A stretch of 64,000 nt of DNA from Myxosarcina sp. GI1 (GTDB lineage: Bacteria; Cyanobacteriota; Cyanobacteriia; Cyanobacteriales; Xenococcaceae), in contig NZ_JRFE01000014.1 in the NCBI RefSeq assembly GCF_000756305.1, positions 728,220 to 792,219 on the forward strand, given 5' to 3'. This document shows, piece after piece, positions 19,058-29,752 of the stretch. Position numbers and translations under genes: made by a program. How positions within the stretch are numbered: position 1 is the first letter of the stretch; every line of letters begins with the position of its first letter. A model generated the notes under the pieces. It saw nothing but the letters and a program-made list of their open reading frames with translations, made no database searches and was not told the DNA's origin.

Positions 19058-19122
19058 AAAACAAATGCGCCAACAATAAGTTAACGCATTTAAAAAAATA
19101 TTTTATTTTTATATCGAAAAAA

Positions 19123-19293
19123 TTATCCTTTCTTTTTTGCTTCGGCTTGCTTGGCTTGCCCTTCTTTAACATCTTGAGAGTCGTTATCCATTTTACCGAT
19201 TGCCTCTTGCACTTTTCCTTCAATTTTTTCGCTTCTTGCCTCGGCTTTTTCTACAAGATTTTCAGCAGGATTTTGGTTCTTTTCGGTAGCCAT
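19123..19293 (-). CDS. CsbD-like small stress protein
   Basis: A 56-residue, highly charged protein on the minus strand, from the ATG at 19293 to the TAA at 19123. It starts MATEKNQNPAENLVEKAEAR and contains the CsbD-type core KIEGKVQEAIGKM followed by KEGQAKQAEAKKKG. CsbD-like proteins are short hydrophilic general-stress proteins of unknown mechanism. It sits convergent to the acetyltransferase gene. Confidence 0.8.
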   Translation of the reverse strand: MATEKNQNPAENLVEKAEARSEKIEGKVQEAIGKMDNDSQDVKEGQAKQAEAKKKG

Positions 19294-19601
19294 ATTATTA
19301 AATTACCTATATGTTGTTTTGAAAGAGCGTAGTTTCAAGAAAAAACTTGTAACTATCGATCGCTCATCGAGCTTATTTCATTTTCAAGTTAGCAGTTATC
19401 AACTATGTCTTGCTCTATCGTGAGATTGAATCTATAAAATATCATTCGATAGTATTAGTCTAAAAAGCGAGGTGGGTAAAGAAAAAGCTTTTATGGCGAT
19501 CTCCGACATTTGAAAAAATTTTGCCCATCCTACAATTAATTTTTACTTTTTACTTTCTGAGTATCGGTTAGAATTCTGTTAAAGTTTGCCCTAACTATAC
19601 T
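19294..19601. other. Spacer before the ABC ATPase gene
   Basis: A 308-bp AT-rich spacer serving the divergent CsbD-like and ABC ATPase genes. No small gene, terminator or known operator was seen. Confidence 0.4.
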
Positions 19602-21458
19602 ATGCACGATCCCGTTCTAGACGTTCGCCAGCTACAAGTACAGTTTTTAACCGAAGATAAACCCGTCGTGGCAGTAGACAATTTGAGTTTTCAACTGCGA
19701 CAGGGAGAAAAATTGGGTTTGGTGGGTGAGTCTGGTTCTGGTAAATCGGTCACTTCACTAGCAATTATGGGTTTGATTGCTACTCCAGGAAAAGTCACTC
19801 AGGGAGAAATTTGGTTTCAACCAGATGGCGCTCGCCAGGTAGATTTATTAAAGCTAAAGGAAGCTCAGAGAAGAATCTATCGCGGCGGACAAATTGCCAT
19901 GATTTTTCAAGAACCGATGAGTGCTTTAAACCCCGTATATAACATTGGGTTTCAGCTTACAGAAGCAATTTTACTCCATCAACAAGTTACTTCAGCCGAA
20001 GCAAGAAGAAAAGCTATTGCCTTACTACAGGAAGTGCAACTGCTGCCTAATGACGAACGACTAGAACAACAATATTTATCGGAAAATCCCGATCGCCGCA
20101 GCAGCGATAAAGAAATTTCTAATTACGTCAATCAGCAAAAGCAAGCGATGCTCAAACGCTATCCTCACGAACTTTCTGGAGGACAACTGCAACGGGTGAC
20201 TATCGCGATCGCGATTTCTTGTAATCCCAAAGTTTTAATTGCTGACGAACCCACAACAGCTTTAGACGTTACCGTTCAGGCGACAATTTTAGATTTATTA
20301 CGGAACTTGTGTCGCAAGCGCGGCATGTCACTAATTTTTATTACACACGATTTGGGAGTCATCGCCGAACTTGTAGACTCCGTAGCGGTAATGTATCGTG
20401 GCAAGGTTGTGGAAACGGGAGAGATTGCCGAAGTTTTTACTAATCCCCAGCATCCCTATACTAAAGGTTTACTCGCCTGTCGCCCTCGTTTGGATCTGAA
20501 GCTGCAAACCCTGCCTACCGTAGCTGACTTTATGCAGTTAGAACCAGGGCAAAACGGAGAAGTAATTATTAAAGAAAAACCTACAGATATTAACCTACAT
20601 ACAGCAACGGTTACTGTTGAAGAACAAGAAGCTAGACTGGTTAGATTGTGCGCCCAACAGCCTTTAGTAACTGTCGATCGCCTGCGGGTAGGTTTTCCTG
20701 TTAAAGGAGTATTGGGGCGCACTCAACGTTATTTTATGGCGGTAAAAGACGTATCTTTTGAGGTTTATCCAGGAGAAACTCTGGGCTTAGTGGGAGAATC
20801 TGGCTGCGGCAAATCAACTCTGGCAAGAACTCTATTACGTTTGATCGCTCCTTTAGAGGGCAAAATTGTCTTTGATGGTGACGATATTACCAACCTATCG
20901 CTTAAAAGCCGTAAGTTACGTAACCTCAGACGGCAAATGCAAATTGTCTTCCAAAATCCCTACAATTCTCTCAATCCTCGTATTACTATCGGTAATGCGA
21001 TCGCCGAACCTCTAAAGGTTCACCAAATTAAATGCAATCGTCGTAAGCGAGTTGCCGAACTGCTAGAACGTGTTGGCTTGAACCCCGACTTTATCAATCG
21101 CTATCCCCATGAGTTTTCGGGCGGACAGCGACAGAGAGTCTGTATCGCTCGCGCTATCGCCTTAGAACCGCAATTTATTATCTGTGACGAGTCGGTTTCG
21201 GCGCTAGATGTTTCGGTACAGGCGCAAGTATTAAACCTACTTAAAGAACTACAAAGCGAACTGGGCTTAACCTACGTTTTTATTTCTCACGATCTCAGCG
21301 TGGTTAAATTTATGAGCGATCGCATTATCGTAATGAATCGAGGCAAAATCGAAGAAATTGACACTGCCGAAGCAATTTATCGACATCCCAAAAGTCACTA
21401 TACTCGCCAATTAATTGAATCTATTCCCACAGGAAAATTTAGCCGATCTAGCAACTAG
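19602..21458 (+). CDS. Fused double ABC ATPase, peptide/nickel (DppD-DppF) type
   Basis: The 618-residue protein holds two full ABC ATPase domains in one chain. Domain 1 has Walker A GESGSGKS near residue 42 and signature LSGGQLQRV near 195. Domain 2 has Walker A GESGCGKS near 397 and signature FSGGQRQRV near 505. Each has a following DEP/DES Walker B. Domain order and the HPYTKGLLAC segment after domain 1 are those of oligopeptide importer ATPases DppD and DppF. Such fusions (GsiA/YejF-like) power uptake of di- or oligopeptides. No permease or binding protein is adjacent. Confidence 0.9.
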   Translation: MHDPVLDVRQLQVQFLTEDKPVVAVDNLSFQLRQGEKLGLVGESGSGKSVTSLAIMGLIATPGKVTQGEIWFQPDGARQVDLLKLKEAQRRIYRGGQIAMIFQEPMSALNPVYNIGFQLTEAILLHQQVTSAEARRKAIALLQEVQLLPNDERLEQQYLSENPDRRSSDKEISNYVNQQKQAMLKRYPHELSGGQLQRVTIAIAISCNPKVLIADEPTTALDVTVQATILDLLRNLCRKRGMSLIFITHDLGVIAELVDSVAVMYRGKVVETGEIAEVFTNPQHPYTKGLLACRPRLDLKLQTLPTVADFMQLEPGQNGEVIIKEKPTDINLHTATVTVEEQEARLVRLCAQQPLVTVDRLRVGFPVKGVLGRTQRYFMAVKDVSFEVYPGETLGLVGESGCGKSTLARTLLRLIAPLEGKIVFDGDDITNLSLKSRKLRNLRRQMQIVFQNPYNSLNPRITIGNAIAEPLKVHQIKCNRRKRVAELLERVGLNPDFINRYPHEFSGGQRQRVCIARAIALEPQFIICDESVSALDVSVQAQVLNLLKELQSELGLTYVFISHDLSVVKFMSDRIIVMNRGKIEEIDTAEAIYRHPKSHYTRQLIESIPTGKFSRSSN

Positions 21459-21755
21459 AAAAATCGCTTATAAATCAATTTAAGCGGTAAAACTATTTCA
21501 TAACATATCGTTATTTATTTAAATAATTTGTTACCTAAAATTTATTAGATTTAGGGCGATTTAATCCATTACAGCCCAGCGAAAATATGTCAATAGTGTA
21601 TCTAAAAATTCACAATTTTCAAAACTCTCTAGCTATTTAACTGAGTTTTAGACTGTTTTAATACACTAGCATCGCTAAATATTAAATTTTTTGTAAAGAA
21701 CAAATGTTGCGAATGTATAAAGTCAAATATTGTATCTTATTTTTGTCTTTAAAAA

Positions 21756-21769
21756 GTAACGCTTTATAC
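21756..21769 (+). promoter_or_regulatory. NtcA-binding box upstream of amt
   Basis: The sequence GTAACGCTTTATAC is a perfect GTA-N8-TAC NtcA box, 100 nt before the amt start. A TAATGT hexamer fitting TAN3T lies at 21797-21802, slightly further than the usual spacing. NtcA activates nitrogen-scavenging genes when 2-oxoglutarate is high. The rest of the 411-bp spacer (21459-21869) shows no gene. Confidence 0.75.
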
Positions 21770-21869
21770 GGAAAAACAGTTAAGAAACCCAGAAACTAAT
21801 GTGAATTCAGTTTGTTATTTTAAACAAGCTAACTTTATATGTTATGTGCCGAGACTATTTGAAAACTAA

Positions 21870-23351
21870 ATGAATTTTCAGCTCATAGAACAAAAAATAC
21901 GAAAACCTAAAAATAGAAGTAATACAACTTCATTTAATAATTCGTTACCAAAACCATTAAGAGTTATATTTAGTGGTTTTACACCTTACTGGCTAGCCTG
22001 TATTCCTCTATCTGCCGCGATCGTGCTGATTTGGAATACTGCCGCTAAAGCTCAAGGATTCGATCCACCAGAAGATGTAGAACAGCTAAGAGTAGTATTA
22101 GACTCGATATTTTTATTGTTTGCGTCGGTTCTGGTTATTTTTATGAATGCCGGATTCGCAATGCTAGAAACTGGCTTTTGCCGTCAGAAAAACGCCGTAA
22201 ACATTCTCGCTAAAAACCTGATTGTTTTTGGTATTGCTACCATAGCTTACTGGGCGATTGGCTATGCGTTTATGTATGGTGAGGGAAGCAGCTTTATCGG
22301 TTGGCAGGGCTTTTTCTTTAATGGCGATCCTGCAGCTTACGGCAACGATCCCTATCCTGCGGCAGTACCCGAAGCAATTAATTTTTTATTCCAAGTTGCT
22401 TTTGCCGCTACCGCAGCAACAATCGTTTCTGGGGCTGTAGCCGAGCGAGTTCACTTTAGCTCCTTCCTGATTTTTAGCTTCCTCTTGGTAGGAGTTTCCT
22501 ATCCAATTACAGGTCACTGGGTTTGGGACGGCGGTTGGTTGAGCGAAATGGGCTTTTCTGACTTTGCTGGTTCTACCGTAGTCCACTCAGTTGGCGGTTG
22601 GGCAGCTTTAGTCGGTGCGGCGATGTTAGGACCGAGACTTGGTAAATATCAGGCTGGTAGAATCAGTGCCTTACCAGGACACAACATGGGTTTTGCTACT
22701 CTAGGCTGTTTGATTTTGTGGATTGGCTGGTTTGGTTTTAACCCTGGTTCGGAATTAGCAGCAACTGCTAACGTTCCTTACATTGCTGTAACTACCAACC
22801 TGGCAGCAGCAGCAGGAGGCGTACTCGCTACTTTTACTTCTTGGATTAAAGACGGCAAACCAGACCTATCGATGATTATCAACGGGGTTTTGGCTGGACT
22901 AGTTGGAATTACCGCAGGTTGTGCCGACGTTAGCTATCTATCAGCTATTATTATTGGCGCGATCGCTGGTATCATCGTCGTTTTTGCTGTAGCCTTTTTT
23001 GACAGTATTAAAATTGACGATCCCGTTGGTGCAACCTCTGTCCACTTAGTTTGTGGTATTTGGGGAACTCTAGCCGTAGGTATTTTTGGGACTGGTAATA
23101 TTCTGACTCAAATCATCGGTATTTTAGCTATCGGTGCCTTTACCGTTATCTTCAGCGCGATCGTTTGGGGTATATTAAATGCCATATTCGGCATTAGAGT
23201 TACCGCAGAAGAAGAACTGCGCGGTTTGGATATCAGCGAACACGGTATGGAAGCTTACAGTGGCTTTGTTAAAGAAGCCGATGTTTTGGCTACTGGTGCT
23301 ACCACCACACCTATAGGTTCTTCAGAAATAGGCAAGCCTACAGAATTTTAA
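21870..23351 (+). CDS. amt: Ammonium transporter (Amt family)
   Basis: The 493-residue protein has a polar N-terminus, a hydrophobic signal-like helix (about 33-60), and eleven membrane helices. The family motif [20 protein letters not shown] is near residue 90. The twin pore histidines are seen in [15 protein letters not shown] and [16 protein letters not shown]. Amt trimers take up ammonium across the plasma membrane. An NtcA box upstream indicates nitrogen control. No glnB/glnK follows, and a hairpin terminator closes the unit. Confidence 0.95.
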   Translation: MNFQLIEQKIRKPKNRSNTTSFNNSLPKPLRVIFSGFTPYWLACIPLSAAIVLIWNTAAKAQGFDPPEDVEQLRVVLDSIFLLFASVLVIFMNAGFAMLETGFCRQKNAVNILAKNLIVFGIATIAYWAIGYAFMYGEGSSFIGWQGFFFNGDPAAYGNDPYPAAVPEAINFLFQVAFAATAATIVSGAVAERVHFSSFLIFSFLLVGVSYPITGHWVWDGGWLSEMGFSDFAGSTVVHSVGGWAALVGAAMLGPRLGKYQAGRISALPGHNMGFATLGCLILWIGWFGFNPGSELAATANVPYIAVTTNLAAAAGGVLATFTSWIKDGKPDLSMIINGVLAGLVGITAGCADVSYLSAIIIGAIAGIIVVFAVAFFDSIKIDDPVGATSVHLVCGIWGTLAVGIFGTGNILTQIIGILAIGAFTVIFSAIVWGILNAIFGIRVTAEEELRGLDISEHGMEAYSGFVKEADVLATGATTTPIGSSEIGKPTEF

Positions 23352-23381
23352 TTGTATCGGTAAATTTATTTTATTAATTAT

Positions 23382-23411
23382 GGGGTTTAGACGTTGTCTA
23401 ACCTCTTTTTT
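23382..23411 (+). terminator. Terminator after amt
   Basis: The arms GGGGTTTAGAC and GTCTAACCTC pair with one bulged T, around a GTT loop, followed by a run of T (TTTTTT). It lies about 30 nt after the amt stop. Confidence 0.75.
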
Positions 23412-23596
23412 ATTTTGTTTTATATGAAATACTTGAATATTTACTACCGATGGGCCAACAAATCTTCTTACTCCTGACTCCTGTTTATTGAACATTAAAC
23501 ATCGAACGAGGTGACATGTGCCAAGGTTTTCTCCGCAACTTGTGACAGCTGTGAAACCTCCGATGCGCCTCTTGCCGCTTTTGACTTTTGCTATAT

Positions 23597-24772
23597 CTAG
23601 CGCATCGCTGGTATTTTCAAACCCCTGAGCGAACTACTATTAGCCACATCTTTGCCTTGGATTAGCACTCCAAAACTTCCCAATCCCGTAGGCGAAATCA
23701 GTTGATGCAGAGCATCACGACGTTTAAAAATTTGGTCGGGACTGAATTCACCGCTAGATAATTTGTTCAAGCGATCGCTTAATCCTAAAGCCATTAGAAA
23801 CATTCCCTGTTTGGTAAAGCCAATATTTTCTAAGCCTAGTAGCTTTCCCTGACGTTCTAAAGCAGTAAAGTCAACGTGGGTAGTAAGATCTTGCTCGCCC
23901 AAATTTACATAAGGATTATTATGTCGGCGGTGTCGATAGTAACATTGCAGTGTTCCCTGGCTTCGCTGCGGATGATAGTATTTCTCTGCGGTGTAACCAT
24001 AGTCGATAGTAATTAGGTAGCCTTTTTTTAGCTTACGGGTAATGGTTTTTAGCCAATCTAACGCTGTGAGATTTACTTCTGTACGGTAGTTGTCGGGGTA
24101 TCGCTCTGAGGTTAAATCTAAATCTAGAGCGTTAAAATAATCTTTTAGCTTAGAAGTAGACAACTCTCCTACTACTTCTGTTAGTTGGTTTTCTCGAACG
24201 GTTAAGTATACTTCTTTTAACTTTTGCGATCGCACCATAAGTTGATGAACGGGAAACGCATCGACAAGTTCATTAGCAAAGCAGCAGCCAACAATATAGT
24301 TATCTGGTATTTCTGCCCACGTTTTCCAAGTAAGATTTAGATCGCTAAAAGACTTTAATAATTTTTGCTGACGAGCAATCAACGCTGGCGATCGCTCGAT
24401 AATAATATATTCTAAAGCTTTAGTAAAATCAAGCTCGTTTTCTCGCACATAAGCCAAAATATCTGCTGCCAAACTGCCATTGCCCGCTCCCATTTCCACA
24501 ACCGTAAAGCGATCGGGACTACCTAAGTTTTGCCACATTTCCACCAGCTGAGTTGCCAGCAGTTCGCCAAAATCTCTACCTAAAGAACTAGAAGTAAAAA
24601 AGTCTCCCGCACTACCGATATTAGCCACTCCCGAACTGTAATAACCAAACTGCTGATGATATAGAACTAAGTTCATAAATTCAGCGAAAGTAATGCGCTG
24701 TTGGGAAGAAGTAGTTATTTGTTGAAAAATTACTTTCGATAATTCTTGAGAATTAGAAGCTACTGCATTCAT
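23597..24772 (-). CDS. SAM-dependent methyltransferase, MidA/NDUFAF7 family
   Basis: The 391-residue protein has the AdoMet motif VVEMGAGNGSLAADIL near residue 96 and the family segments FGYYSSG near 43, FANELVDAFPVHQL near 165 and YLITIDYGYTAEKYYHP near 245. The mitochondrial homologue NDUFAF7 methylates an arginine of the complex I 49-kDa subunit, the counterpart of NdhH. ndhH is elsewhere in this window, so a role in NDH-1 assembly is possible but only by analogy. Confidence 0.88.
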   Translation of the reverse strand: MNAVASNSQELSKVIFQQITTSSQQRITFAEFMNLVLYHQQFGYYSSGVANIGSAGDFFTSSSLGRDFGELLATQLVEMWQNLGSPDRFTVVEMGAGNGSLAADILAYVRENELDFTKALEYIIIERSPALIARQQKLLKSFSDLNLTWKTWAEIPDNYIVGCCFANELVDAFPVHQLMVRSQKLKEVYLTVRENQLTEVVGELSTSKLKDYFNALDLDLTSERYPDNYRTEVNLTALDWLKTITRKLKKGYLITIDYGYTAEKYYHPQRSQGTLQCYYRHRRHNNPYVNLGEQDLTTHVDFTALERQGKLLGLENIGFTKQGMFLMALGLSDRLNKLSSGEFSPDQIFKRRDALHQLISPTGLGSFGVLIQGKDVANSSSLRGLKIPAMR

Positions 24773-25005
24773 ATTTTACTGAAGGTCTACGTTTAGTCTG
24801 ATATAAATAGCTTAAAACACAATAAATACGGCGTTTTTCAGATTGGTTGAGTACAGATCGAAACCTGCCTTTAAGATTTAAAAAACTGAGACAGAGAACT
24901 AAAAAAAAATCCCTCCTGCTTCATACGCCCAAACGCAGGGATATTTCCATGCTTTTATCTGTACCTCGGACGACGGAGAAATACTGTAGTTATTCGTTAT
25001 CTAGC

Positions 25006-25188
25006 TTACAAAAATTCGTCCCAAAATGCCGACCACTTTTGCTCTGAAATGAATAGGCTCGCCAGCATTAATAAGATAAGGACTGGTATCGCGAGCGACA
25101 GTACGAAAATTTTAAACAATAAACTTGGTTTTGCTCGCTTAAAAAAGACAATTATACTTGAAGCCGAGCGCAGTGTATCTAGTTTCAT
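25006..25188 (-). CDS. Small single-pass membrane protein, unknown
   Basis: A 60-residue frame with a basic N-terminus (LRSASSIIVFFKRAKPS) and one strong membrane helix (LFKIFVLSLAIPVLILLMLA). The ATG at 25188 is preceded by AGGTG at Shine-Dalgarno distance, which supports translation. It is otherwise unrecognised and is the only supportable gene in the 669-bp gap between the MidA-like gene and sdhA. The flanking stretches show nothing clear. Confidence 0.4.
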   Translation of the reverse strand: MKLDTLRSASSIIVFFKRAKPSLLFKIFVLSLAIPVLILLMLASLFISEQKWSAFWDEFL

Positions 25189-25441
25189 TTATTCACCTCG
25201 CCTAACAACTTTTAGAAGACGAAATTTAGCTTTTGGAGCGACAATTTTATAGCGTCTATTTTGCTAGGTGTTTTTTTAATTTTAGCTATAGCAATCCAAA
25301 ATGATTCATGAAAATTTTTTATTGCTTTTTGCTTTGATCGACTAAATAAATTAGTCTGAGGCGATCGCCCTTGGCATTAGCTTAAAATTAACTATAGAAC
25401 TAAGAATAGTATTTACCTCAGACGCGATCGCAACTGTATCC

Positions 25442-27355
25442 ATGAAACTCGACTCCAAAATTCCTTCTGGCAACCTACAAGAAAAATGGGACAACTATAA
25501 AGACCACTGCAAGTTAGTCAGTCCCGCCAATAAAAAAAAGCACGATATTTTGATTGTCGGTACGGGTTTGGCGGGGGCTTCGGCAGCGGCTACCCTGGCA
25601 GAGTTGGGTTACAGCGTTAAAAGCTTCTGCATTCAAGATTCTCCCCGTCGCGCCCACAGCATTGCGGCACAGGGAGGAATTAATGCCGCAAAAAACTATC
25701 CCAACGATGGCGATACGGTATGGCGGTTATTTTACGACACGATTAAAGGCGGTGACTATCGTTCCAGAGAAGCTAATGTCTATCGCCTAGCGCAAATTAG
25801 CAATCAGATTATCGACCAGTGTGTGGCACAAGGCGTACCGTTTGCTAGAGAATACGGCGGCTTACTGGCAAACCGTTCCTTTGGTGGAGCGCAGGTATCC
25901 CGTACTTTTTACGCCAAGGGACAAACGGGACAACAATTACTTCTTGGGGCTTATAGTGCCATGTCGCGTCAAATTGCCGCAGGTAAAATTCAGATGTTTC
26001 CCCGTCGAGAAATGCTCGATTTGGTATTAGTTGGGGGTAAAGCTAGGGGCATTATCGTTCGTAACTTAGTAACGGGTGCGATAGAAAGATATGTAGGCGA
26101 TGCCGTATTGCTTTGTACTGGCGGCTACAGCAACGTGTTTTATCTTTCCACTAACGCTAGAAACTCCAACGTCACGGCGGCTTGGCGTTGTTACAAACGC
26201 GGCGCACTATTTGCCAACCCCTGCTATACCCAGATTCATCCTACCTGCATTCCCGTAGCGGCAGACTATCAGTCCAAACTAACTCTAATGAGTGAAGGTT
26301 TACGCAACGATGGGCGGGTTTGGGTGCCAAAAACATCAGGAGACAAACGCCACCCTCACCATATACCCGAAGCAGAACGAGACTATTATCTAGAAACTAG
26401 ATACCCTAGCTTTGGTAACCTCGTACCCCGCGATGTCGCTTCGCGTAACGCCAAACAGGTAACGGATGAAGGTAGAGGTGTTGGTAAAACTGGTTTGGCT
26501 GTCTATCTCGATTTTCGCGATGCGATCGCCAAACAGGGAAAAAAGACGATAAGCGATCGCTACGGCAACCTGTTTCAAATGTACCAGCGCATCACCGATG
26601 AAAATCCTTATGAAGTGCCGATGCGGATCTATCCTGCCGTACACTATATTATGGGTGGCTTATGGGTAGACTACAACTTGATGAGTACCATTCCTGGCTT
26701 GCACGTTCTAGGAGAAGCTAACTTTTCCGATCACGGTGCTAACCGTTTGGGTGCAAGTGCTTTAATGCAGGGTTTAGCCGATGGTTACTTTGTTATTCCC
26801 TACACTTTAGGTAACTACATAGCAACGACAGATTTACCACCAGTAGACACTAACGATGCTGCTTTTGAAGAAGCCGAAGCTACGGTAAACAATAAAATAG
26901 CCAAACTAATTAACATTCAAGGTGAAAAAACCTCTACCGAGTTTCATCGCCAGTTAGGAAAAATACTTTGGGACTATGTAGGAATGTCCCGTAATAAAGC
27001 AGGATTGGAACGGGCGATCGCTCAAATAGCCGAACTGCGACAAGAGTTTTGGCAAAACGTCAAAATTCCCAGCAACTCCCACACCATCAACAAAAACCTC
27101 GAATTTGCAGGTAGAGTCGCCGATTTTCTCGAACTAGGAGAATTAATGGCACGAGATGCATTAAACAGAGAAGAATCTTGTGGCGCACACTTCCGCGAAG
27201 AATATCAAACCCCAGAAGGCGAAGCCAAACGCAACGATAAAGATTATTCTTATGTTAGTGCGTGGCAGTACACGGCTGATGAGGAAAAGCCAGTAATGTA
27301 TAAAGAGCAGTTGGAGTTTGACAACGTGGAGTTAACTCAGCGTAGTTATAAGTAA
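25442..27355 (+). CDS. sdhA: Succinate dehydrogenase/fumarate reductase flavoprotein subunit
   Basis: The 637-residue protein has the FAD dinucleotide motif [19 protein letters not shown] near residue 37, and the FAD-attachment His in [20 protein letters not shown] near 76. The substrate-site segment HPTCIP near 273 and the closing [20 protein letters not shown] motif are also present. It oxidises succinate and feeds electrons to the plastoquinone pool of the thylakoid. As in most cyanobacteria the iron-sulfur partner sdhB is not next to it. Confidence 0.93.
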   Translation: MKLDSKIPSGNLQEKWDNYKDHCKLVSPANKKKHDILIVGTGLAGASAAATLAELGYSVKSFCIQDSPRRAHSIAAQGGINAAKNYPNDGDTVWRLFYDTIKGGDYRSREANVYRLAQISNQIIDQCVAQGVPFAREYGGLLANRSFGGAQVSRTFYAKGQTGQQLLLGAYSAMSRQIAAGKIQMFPRREMLDLVLVGGKARGIIVRNLVTGAIERYVGDAVLLCTGGYSNVFYLSTNARNSNVTAAWRCYKRGALFANPCYTQIHPTCIPVAADYQSKLTLMSEGLRNDGRVWVPKTSGDKRHPHHIPEAERDYYLETRYPSFGNLVPRDVASRNAKQVTDEGRGVGKTGLAVYLDFRDAIAKQGKKTISDRYGNLFQMYQRITDENPYEVPMRIYPAVHYIMGGLWVDYNLMSTIPGLHVLGEANFSDHGANRLGASALMQGLADGYFVIPYTLGNYIATTDLPPVDTNDAAFEEAEATVNNKIAKLINIQGEKTSTEFHRQLGKILWDYVGMSRNKAGLERAIAQIAELRQEFWQNVKIPSNSHTINKNLEFAGRVADFLELGELMARDALNREESCGAHFREEYQTPEGEAKRNDKDYSYVSAWQYTADEEKPVMYKEQLEFDNVELTQRSYK

Positions 27356-27362
27356 TGTTGAT

Positions 27363-28087
27363 ATGATAGTGTCTCAATTACTCAAGCACATAGAACAAGA
27401 AATTAGTCGCAAGCGCAAAGATCTAGATATCTGGCTTGAGAATTCCTATGCTGGAAGGGAACACCTCCGCTACTACGGAGAAAATGACGCTAGTTATCCA
27501 CTCTGGGGTATAATTGAGTCGCTTGTTGGTTCTGTGTTTGACTGCTACTTACCCAATATTTAAGCACCTCTTCAATTAATTCATTGCTATTCTTTATTTC
27601 TCGCAGCGACGAACTCGGCATAATTATCGCTTGGTTAGCATCAAAAAAGGGAGGTTCTTTTTCAGGATGTGGCGACTTATTGTATTCTGACTTTATATTT
27701 CTATGCGAACAAGCACTAATTCGTAAAGAAGACTATTGTGACTATCAATTAGTATCGTGCTTTAAAAAACTTGAATCACTCGACGAAACTGCAATTTCAA
27801 TCTTACATAAATTTTTTAACAGAAATGATTCTTACACTCGCCGTGTAGTTTTACATACGTTTGCACATTTCGCACTTCCACAAACTATCGATCTGGCTGT
27901 AGAGCTATGGAACACAGATGATTGTGAATTCGCTAAACTGGACTGCTTGGAAGCTCTTAAAAAATTTTCCGAAGCAAAACCGCTATTTAACACCTATTTA
28001 AAAGACTATCAGAATCTATTTAATATTAATGCCTGTGAATATCGACGGTCAAACATTCTCTATTTAACATCCGAAAATGATACATGA
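27363..28087 (+). pseudogene. HEAT-repeat-like gene, apparently split by a frameshift
   Basis: Two adjacent frames appear to be parts of one protein. The first (27363-27563, 66 residues) starts MIVSQLLKHIEQEISRKRKD and stops in VFDCYLPNI. The second, in another frame, runs from a weak TTG at 27584 to 28087. Its ISRSDELGIIIAWLASKKGG and paired-helix segments (VVLHTFAHFALPQTIDLAVE) look HEAT-like, and they would continue the first frame after an indel near 27550-27563. The gene begins 7 nt after sdhA. Two separate short genes, or a sequencing error, are alternatives. Function unknown. Confidence 0.45.
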
Positions 28088-28245
28088 ATGTTTATTTACA
28101 TTAGAGCTTTTTCAGTACGAAGTATCTAATTGCCATAAAAAATAATAGCTGTTAATAAATTTAGATAGGCGGTCGCCTTGTCCTTAGCTCTCAATTCTAG
28201 AGTATATGTGAAAAAATAAATTAGATAGCAAGTCCGTTTAAATTT

Positions 28246-28458
28246 ATGTCATTAACAGAACTTTTGCCGACTTTAAAAAATTTACCTCGCGCAGATAAGT
28301 TAAAAGTGATGCAGTTTTTAATTGCAGAACTAGCTCAAGAAGAAGAACCAAGTCTACAACCAGAAGCAACTTATCCAATTTGGTCGCCTCTTGACTCTCA
28401 TGAAGCCGCTCACAAGTTAGCTCGACTTTTAGAATCCGAGCAACCAAATAATGATTGA
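28246..28458 (+). CDS. Small protein paired with the aspartic-protease-like gene
   Basis: The 70-residue protein (MSLTELLPTLKNLPRADKLK...) has an amphipathic helix rich in Leu and Lys and an acidic middle (AQEEEP). The next gene's ATG lies inside its last codons (ATG at 28451, stop at 28456-28458), so the two are translationally coupled. Such pairs of a short helical protein and a retropepsin-like protein recur in cyanobacteria. This could be a regulator, toxin-antitoxin-like partner or chaperone. None of these is proven. Confidence 0.6.
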   Translation: MSLTELLPTLKNLPRADKLKVMQFLIAELAQEEEPSLQPEATYPIWSPLDSHEAAHKLARLLESEQPNND

Positions 28459-28552
28459 CGCTCAAAAATTTAGCTTCAGACAGGGATTTGATGCTTTTGG
28501 TATCCCAGACGCACTACCTCAAATACCATTAACTTTAATTTATCGAAACTTA

Positions 28553-29752
28553 AACCGCATCTACTTTGAAAACCGTAGTTTTTCTTCTTCTGGATCGAGG
28601 TGTTTTTTAACCCACAAGCGATCGCTTAAAAACAGTGGAGTAGTATTAATTAGATGCTGAAAATCAGCAACAGCAGAAATTAACTCTTGTTGTTGGTCAT
28701 AACAAACATGATAAGTTATGTCTTCTCTGAGCCATTGCCAAAGATGTTCGACAGGCATAAAATCTGGGCTATAGCCAGGTAATTGTAGAAGATGGATGTC
28801 CATTGCTGATGCTGCCTCGGTGACCACTTTAGCACGATGATATGGTGCGCCATCCCAAACCACAGTTATTTGTTGCTGGGGAAATTCGACTCGCAACTTT
28901 TTGAGAACATCAATGGTATTAATTTTCTCTGCTTTCTCATAAGGAAAAATTCTGGTTTGCGCCTGATTATAGAGGTAAACACCATAAAAAGAGACTTTCT
29001 TTCTTCCAGGAGAACTAGAGCTGACCCAAAACCTTTCTCCCCGAATTGACCAACCGTAACCTTCATCGGTATCTAAATGTATATGGGCTTCATCAATATA
29101 GATAATTAATCGCTTTTGATGAAGTGCATCCTCTAATAATTCAGTAATTTGTTCGACAAATTCAGCTCTTTTGGCGGTATTGCCTTTATTAAGCAACTTC
29201 TTCGCTTTCTTCCAGGAAAAACCCATCTGCTTAAGAGTTTTTCTGACTGTCTCTCGACAACAATTTATCTTCCACTTCTGTTTCAGCCAGTGGACGAATC
29301 TTTTTAACGTCCAACGTGGAAACCCTTGAGATTTCCTCCCTCTTTCTTGTGGTGCTAATGCTGACCTTAAAAGAGCTTTCTGGATTTGATTCCCTAAATC
29401 TTTTCGCACCGTTTCGGAAAAAAAGGGTTTCTTCCTCCCGTTCTTTGATACTCGACGGCTTTGAGACCTTCTTGATTATAACGATGCACCCATTCCATTA
29501 CTGTTTGGGGATTTCTTCGGGTTTGTTCCCCTACCTTTGTAGCACTTTTCCCTTCACTAATTTCATACAATGCCATCAGTCTCTCTCTTGTTCGAGGATG
29601 TTTGGCAGCCAATGCCTCTGTTCTTAATAACTCTTTGCTTTGATTCCAACGAGCGTAATCTACTTTTAACATCAAATCGATCTTATTTTTCTTCTCTTAA
29701 TCAGCCTATTTGATTTTGAGCCAAAACTCCAGTTTTCAAACTGGACGGGGTT
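28553..29752 (-). mobile_element. IS630-family insertion sequence, 1200 bp
   Basis: Inverted ends begin AAACCGCATCTACTTTGAAA on the left. The right end, read inward on the other strand, begins AAACCCCGTCCAGTTTGAAA. With the flanking TA, 19 of 23 positions match. The dinucleotide TA flanks both sides (28551-28552 and 29753-29754), the target duplication typical of IS630/Tc1 elements. It carries a two-frame transposase with a DDE motif. Confidence 0.93.
28561..29672 (-). CDS. IS630-family transposase, two frames joined by -1 frameshift
   Basis: The first frame (from the ATG at 29672 to the stop at 29394) encodes a helix-turn-helix part (SATKVGEQTRRNPQTVMEW). The second (to 28561) encodes the DDE catalytic part: D in IIYIDEAHIHLD, D in VVWDGAPYHRA, E in SPDFMPVEHLWQW. 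The frames overlap, and a run of seven T preceded by CCC sits near 29420-29435, at a place where slipping back one base would join them as ...NPFF-SETVRKDLG. Programmed frameshifting of this kind is known in IS630 elements. The second frame also has a GTG start at 29409. Confidence 0.9.
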
